Below are positions 59,691-64,000 of a stretch of 64,000 nucleotides of DNA, piece by piece. The translations under genes and the position numbers were made by a program. A model generated the notes under the pieces. That model did no database searches, was not told the origin of the DNA, and saw nothing but the letters and a program-made list of their open reading frames with translations. Location: contig ML986609.1 in assembly GCA_010094045.1 (NCBI GenBank), positions 236,689 to 300,688 on the forward strand. The letters are read 5' to 3'. Source of the DNA: Lojkania enalia (Eukaryota > Ascomycota > Dothideomycetes > Pleosporales). The stretch's first letter is position 1, and every line of letters begins with the position of its first letter.

Positions 59691-62337
59691 AGGCTAGTAT
59701 AATAGATTACAGCGTAGTAATAATAGATAGAGTAGTAGGGCTAAAATGTTCGTATATTCAGTTCTCTTAGAAAAGAGATAGCTGATAAAAGAGAGACGAA
59801 TTGCTACTATCCCTGTAGGATGTAATTCGGCTATTTTAACCCTAGGTTAGATAATTCTATATTATTAACCTATAACTTAAAGCTATAAGATATTATATTA
59901 TCTTCCTTCTTAGAAGGCTGTCGTCGCGGCAGCTTATAGAGGATAAATATCGCCAGAATAGACTAGTAGAGCTACCCTAAGATAGGTGCTATTATATAAT
60001 CTTAAGTTCCTTCTAGGTTAAGTAGTATATTATTACTACTACTTTTACTTTTACCTAGTAACATCGACCCTTAGGGAATCTTTATTACTTGCTGTTTAGA
60101 GCGGTATAAGTAAACGGCGCTAATAGAGTAAACGCTAATTATAAAAATGCTGCTCCCTCCACCTATTCTACTTCTTTAATCCTTATACTTCTTCAACTAC
60201 CTTAATAAGTATAATTCCTTCAGTCTTTAGCTGCGCATTTAGTACAGTTATTATAGCTCTGTATAGGATATAATAGAGTACTTTATAGCTAATAAGGGCT
60301 AGTAGATACGTATACTCACTACCCGCGCTACCCACCGCCTATTTTTCTATTCTCGCTATACTCCTCTGTATATATCCCTCTCGCGCCCTCCTTAGCGCCT
60401 TTCTAGTCTATAAACAGCTAATTTACGCCTAACAGGTCTATAGTACGTAATATAGTATTTACTTTAATCTAGAAGTGCTATATTAAGGAGGCTAAGGGTA
60501 AGAAGCCCTATACTATCCGCTATTTCTACTATCTAAGGCATCTAGCTTGCAATAAGTTATATAAAGTAGATAGTAACTGTAAATTTACTTCTTTAGACCT
60601 GCTTATAGTAGAATATTTCTATAAAAGTATTTAATATAATATCTATCTCTACTACTTTAAAAAGAATAATAAGGATTGTTTTAAAGTATATTCTGGGCTA
60701 ATATAGTATACTCTAACCTTCTTACAGCTAATATATCTATAGCTAGACCTATTTATACTAGAATATATTATAAAAGTCGATTAAACTATTAAAGCTCTTA
60801 TTACCACCTATATTAGTAGTAATAAAACTTAACTAGCTTAAAGGGTCTAAAATACTACTTAAATAGTAGTTAAGTAGACTTAAATATATATTCTAGCCCT
60901 TTTTTATATATTCTAGTACTAATAGTAATATCTAGACTTAGTAAGAAAGATTCTAACTTCCTATTCGCCTATAATAGTAAGAATAGAAAGATCTCGTCTA
61001 GAATTAAACTTACTAGCTAGGACTATACTAAGATTAGTATAGCGCGTAAGCGTAAGGCTAAGGAGAATCTTTTTAATATAGATAATAATAAATATATTAA
61101 AGTAAAGAAAATAAAGTCCTCTATAAGTTAATCTAGACTATATCGTACCGTATTATTCTATACTAATACTTTTAGCCTATTCGCCCTATTAAAAAGGCTT
61201 AACCGAGTTATAGTAGAGGAAAAGATCGTGGTAAGGCATAAATATTGGTAGATAGTAGTTTTTTTAGATATTAACAGGTTCTCTAGTATTTCTATAGATA
61301 TAATACCCTAGTTAAGTATCTTATAATCTAGGTTAACGCCTTATTTAGAATAATATAATATTTCTACCTTCTAGATGCTATTTTAGTTTATAACGTGTTA
61401 TAATACAGTCCTTCTAGTATTAATAGCGGGAATTACTACTTCTTATAATTACTAAAGAACCTATATTAATATATAAAGTTAACTTTATAGATACTTATTT
61501 CTAAACCTTATTTATATAACTTTAGTCTAGTAATAGCGCTATTAAACACCTATAAAAAACCTTAATATAAGGAAAATTAGATAAAGGTAGCTATATTAAC
61601 TAGAAAGTTTATATAAAGGTTATACTTTAGAATAATTTAGCTATCCTTCTTCTTTTTCGAAGAGCGTTTACGGTCTTTAATAAGTTTACTTAATCTCTTT
61701 AGTTTAATATCCTTCTTTTTCTAGAATACTTATAGAGCGTTATTACTAATATTTACTCTTAGCTTCTAACTATTCTTAGAGTTTAGGTAGTTCTTCTATT
61801 TTACTAAATATTCTTATACTCTAATAGAGTTTTACTTTTATTTAATAATATAATTAATTTTATATATATTATTCTTAAATTAGCGTAAAGTATTTTATAT
61901 TAGACTATCTAGACTTTAAATAGGCCCTTTTAGATTATATAGCTTTAGTAAAGATATATAAAATACTAGATAGATATTACCTAACCTTAAAAGATTAATC
62001 TAGTAGGTTATAGGTATTATAACCTTTATTACTATACTAGATCTAAAATACTTCTAATCTAATTTCTTTTTAAGATAGGTTAACTTAATATATCGATTTA
62101 ATATTAGCACTTTATCTCCTACTACTAGAGATAAGTATATTCTCTTCTTATCTACGTATTTCTTTTAATAAGCTACTATAGTACTAATCTTTGCTTTATA
62201 TTTACTTTATAATACTAGTACTTTAGCTACTATACCTCTTACTAAAGGAGCTTCTCTCTCTCCTAAAGGCTCGCCTAGTTAATTAGATCCTTAGAGATCT
62301 GTACTATAGTAAGCGCGAAAAGATAAGATAGTAGTAG
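59691..62337. mobile_element. Unclassified repeat, with a Gypsy integrase tail on the minus strand at its right end
   Basis: Less AT-biased patches occur at 59,740-59,830 and 60,150-60,420. I recognise no domain in 59,691-61,640. Bases 61,640-62,337 on the minus strand read as a degraded Ty3/Gypsy integrase C-terminus (DKVLILNRYIKLTYLKKKLD). That points to a fourth Gypsy element running leftwards from the gap. Its limits cannot be set here. Confidence 0.5.
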
Positions 62338-62347
62338 NNNNNNNNNN
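62338..62347. other. Assembly gap (10 N)
   Basis: Ten undetermined bases join two contigs. The sequence after the gap repeats the sequence before it. Confidence 0.99.
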
Positions 62348-64000
62348 AATTTACTTCTTTAGACCTGCTTATAGTAGAATATTTCTATAAAAGTATTTAA
62401 TATAATATCTATCTCTACTACTTTAAAAAGAATAATAAGGATTGTTTTAAAGTATATTCTGGGCTAATATAGTATACTCTAACCTTCTTACAGCTAATAT
62501 ATCTATAGCTAGACCTATTTATACTAGAATATATTATAAAAGTCGATTAAACTATTAAAGCTCTTATTACCACCTATATTAGTAGTAATAAAACTTAACT
62601 AGCTTAAAGGGTCTAAAATACTACTTAAATAGTAGTTAAGTAGACTTAAATATATATTCTAGCCCTTTTTTATATATTCTAGTACTAATAGTAATATCTA
62701 GACTTAGTAAGAAAGATTCTAACTTCCTATTCGCCTATAATAGTAAGAATAGAAAGATCTCGTCTAGAATTAAACTTACTAGCTAGGACTATACTAAGAT
62801 TAGTATAGCGCGTAAGCGTAAGGCTAAGGAGAATCTTTTTAATATAGATAATAATAAATATATTAAAGTAAAGAAAATAAAGTCCTCTATAAGTTAATCT
62901 AGACTATATCGTACCGTATTATTCTATACTAATACTTTTAGCCTATTCGCCCTATTAAAAAGGCTTAACCGAGTTATAGTAGAGGAAAAGATCGTGGTAA
63001 GGCATAAATATTGGTAGATAGTAGTTTTTTTAGATATTAACAGGTTCTCTAGTATTTCTATAGATATAATACCCTAGTTAAGTATCTTATAATCTAGGTT
63101 AACGCCTTATTTAGAATAATATAATATTTCTACCTTCTAGATGCTATTTTAGTTTATAACGTGTTATAATACAGTCCTTCTAGTATTAATAGCGGGAATT
63201 ACTACTTCTTATAATTACTAAAGAACCTATATTAATATATAAAGTTAACTTTATAGATACTTATTTCTAAACCTTATTTATATAACTTTAGTCTAGTAAT
63301 AGCGCTATTAAACACCTATAAAAAACCTTAATATAAGGAAAATTAGATAAAGGTAGCTATATTAACTAGAAAGTTTATATAAAGGTTATACTTTAGAATA
63401 ATTTAGCTATCCTTCTTCTTTTTCGAAGAGCGTTTACGGTCTTTAATAAGTTTACTTAATCTCTTTAGTTTAATATCCTTCTTTTTCTAGAATACTTATA
63501 GAGCGTTATTACTAATATTTACTCTTAGCTTCTAACTATTCTTAGAGTTTAGGTAGTTCTTCTATTTTACTAAATATTCTTATACTCTAATAGAGTTTTA
63601 CTTTTATTTAATAATATAATTAATTTTATATATATTATTCTTAAATTAGCGTAAAGTATTTTATATTAGACTATCTAGACTTTAAATAGGCCCTTTTAGA
63701 TTATATAGCTTTAGTAAAGATATATAAAATACTAGATAGATATTACCTAACCTTAAAAGATTAATCTAGTAGGTTATAGGTATTATAACCTTTATTACTA
63801 TACTAGATCTAAAATACTTCTAATCTAATTTCTTTTTAAGATAGGTTAACTTAATATATCGATTTAATATTAGCACTTTATCTCCTACTACTAGAGATAA
63901 GTATATTCTCTTCTTATCTACGTATTTCTTTTAATAAGCTACTATAGTACTAATCTTTGCTTTATATTTACTTTATAATACTAGTACTTTAGCTACTATA
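62348..64000. repeat. Apparent exact 1,653-bp repeat of 60,582-62,234 after the gap
   Basis: From its first base to the end of the window this segment parallels 60,582-62,234 with the same length and no mismatch that I found by eye. The two are in direct orientation and separated by 103 bases plus the gap. It contains the same unclassified repeat and integrase tail. It probably represents unmerged contig overlap. Confidence 0.9.

Overview
The window looks like nuclear DNA of a filamentous ascomycete (Pezizomycotina, possibly a Dothideomycete; the class is a guess). An island of ordinary genes with short introns lies between long AT-rich blocks of transposon relics. Related relics differ almost only by C-to-T and G-to-A changes, mostly CpA to TpA. 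Their reading frames are full of TAA and TAG. This is the signature of repeat-induced point mutation (RIP).

Left block, about 1-32,910: a nest of transposons. I name the families locally. Pogo-A to Pogo-E are Fot1/pogo-like DNA transposons of about 1.85 kb with TA target duplications. Gypsy-1, -2 and -3 are Ty3/Gypsy LTR elements with chromodomains. There is also one hAT relic. The outermost layer is a Gypsy-1 copy whose 3' LTR survives at 32,567-32,908. Gypsy-3 sits inside it from 7,840 to 32,525, and is itself split by Pogo-C, a complete Gypsy-2 (12,945-18,989), Pogo-D, Pogo-B and the hAT element. The first 7.8 kb is a second chain of insertions within insertions.

Gene island, about 32,910-44,290: a Zn2Cys6 transcription factor whose zinc cluster is split by a GC-AG intron (33,550-35,118); a short fungal protein with an in-frame TAG followed by more open frame (35,607-36,596); UGO1, a mitochondrial fusion protein (38,768-37,188, minus); a mitochondrial [2Fe-2S] ferredoxin (39,068-39,767, one intron); RRP15, a ribosome biogenesis factor (40,883-40,005, minus); and SRP54, the signal recognition particle GTPase (41,095-42,675). 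UGO1/ferredoxin and RRP15/SRP54 are divergent pairs with short shared promoters. About 1.6 kb after SRP54 shows no gene.

Right block, about 44,290-64,000: RIP-mutated Pogo-D and Pogo-E copies, three Gypsy-1 copies (one inverted), a Gypsy-2 LTR fragment and an unclassified repeat with a Gypsy integrase tail. A 10-N gap at 62,338-62,347 is followed by 1,653 bases that appear to repeat 60,582-62,234 exactly, most likely an unmerged contig overlap.

No rRNA, tRNA or CRISPR array was recognised. The genes are separate eukaryotic transcription units: ferredoxin (Fe-S and heme/CoQ chemistry) and UGO1 (mitochondrial fusion) serve mitochondria, while RRP15 and SRP54 serve ribosome production and protein targeting.
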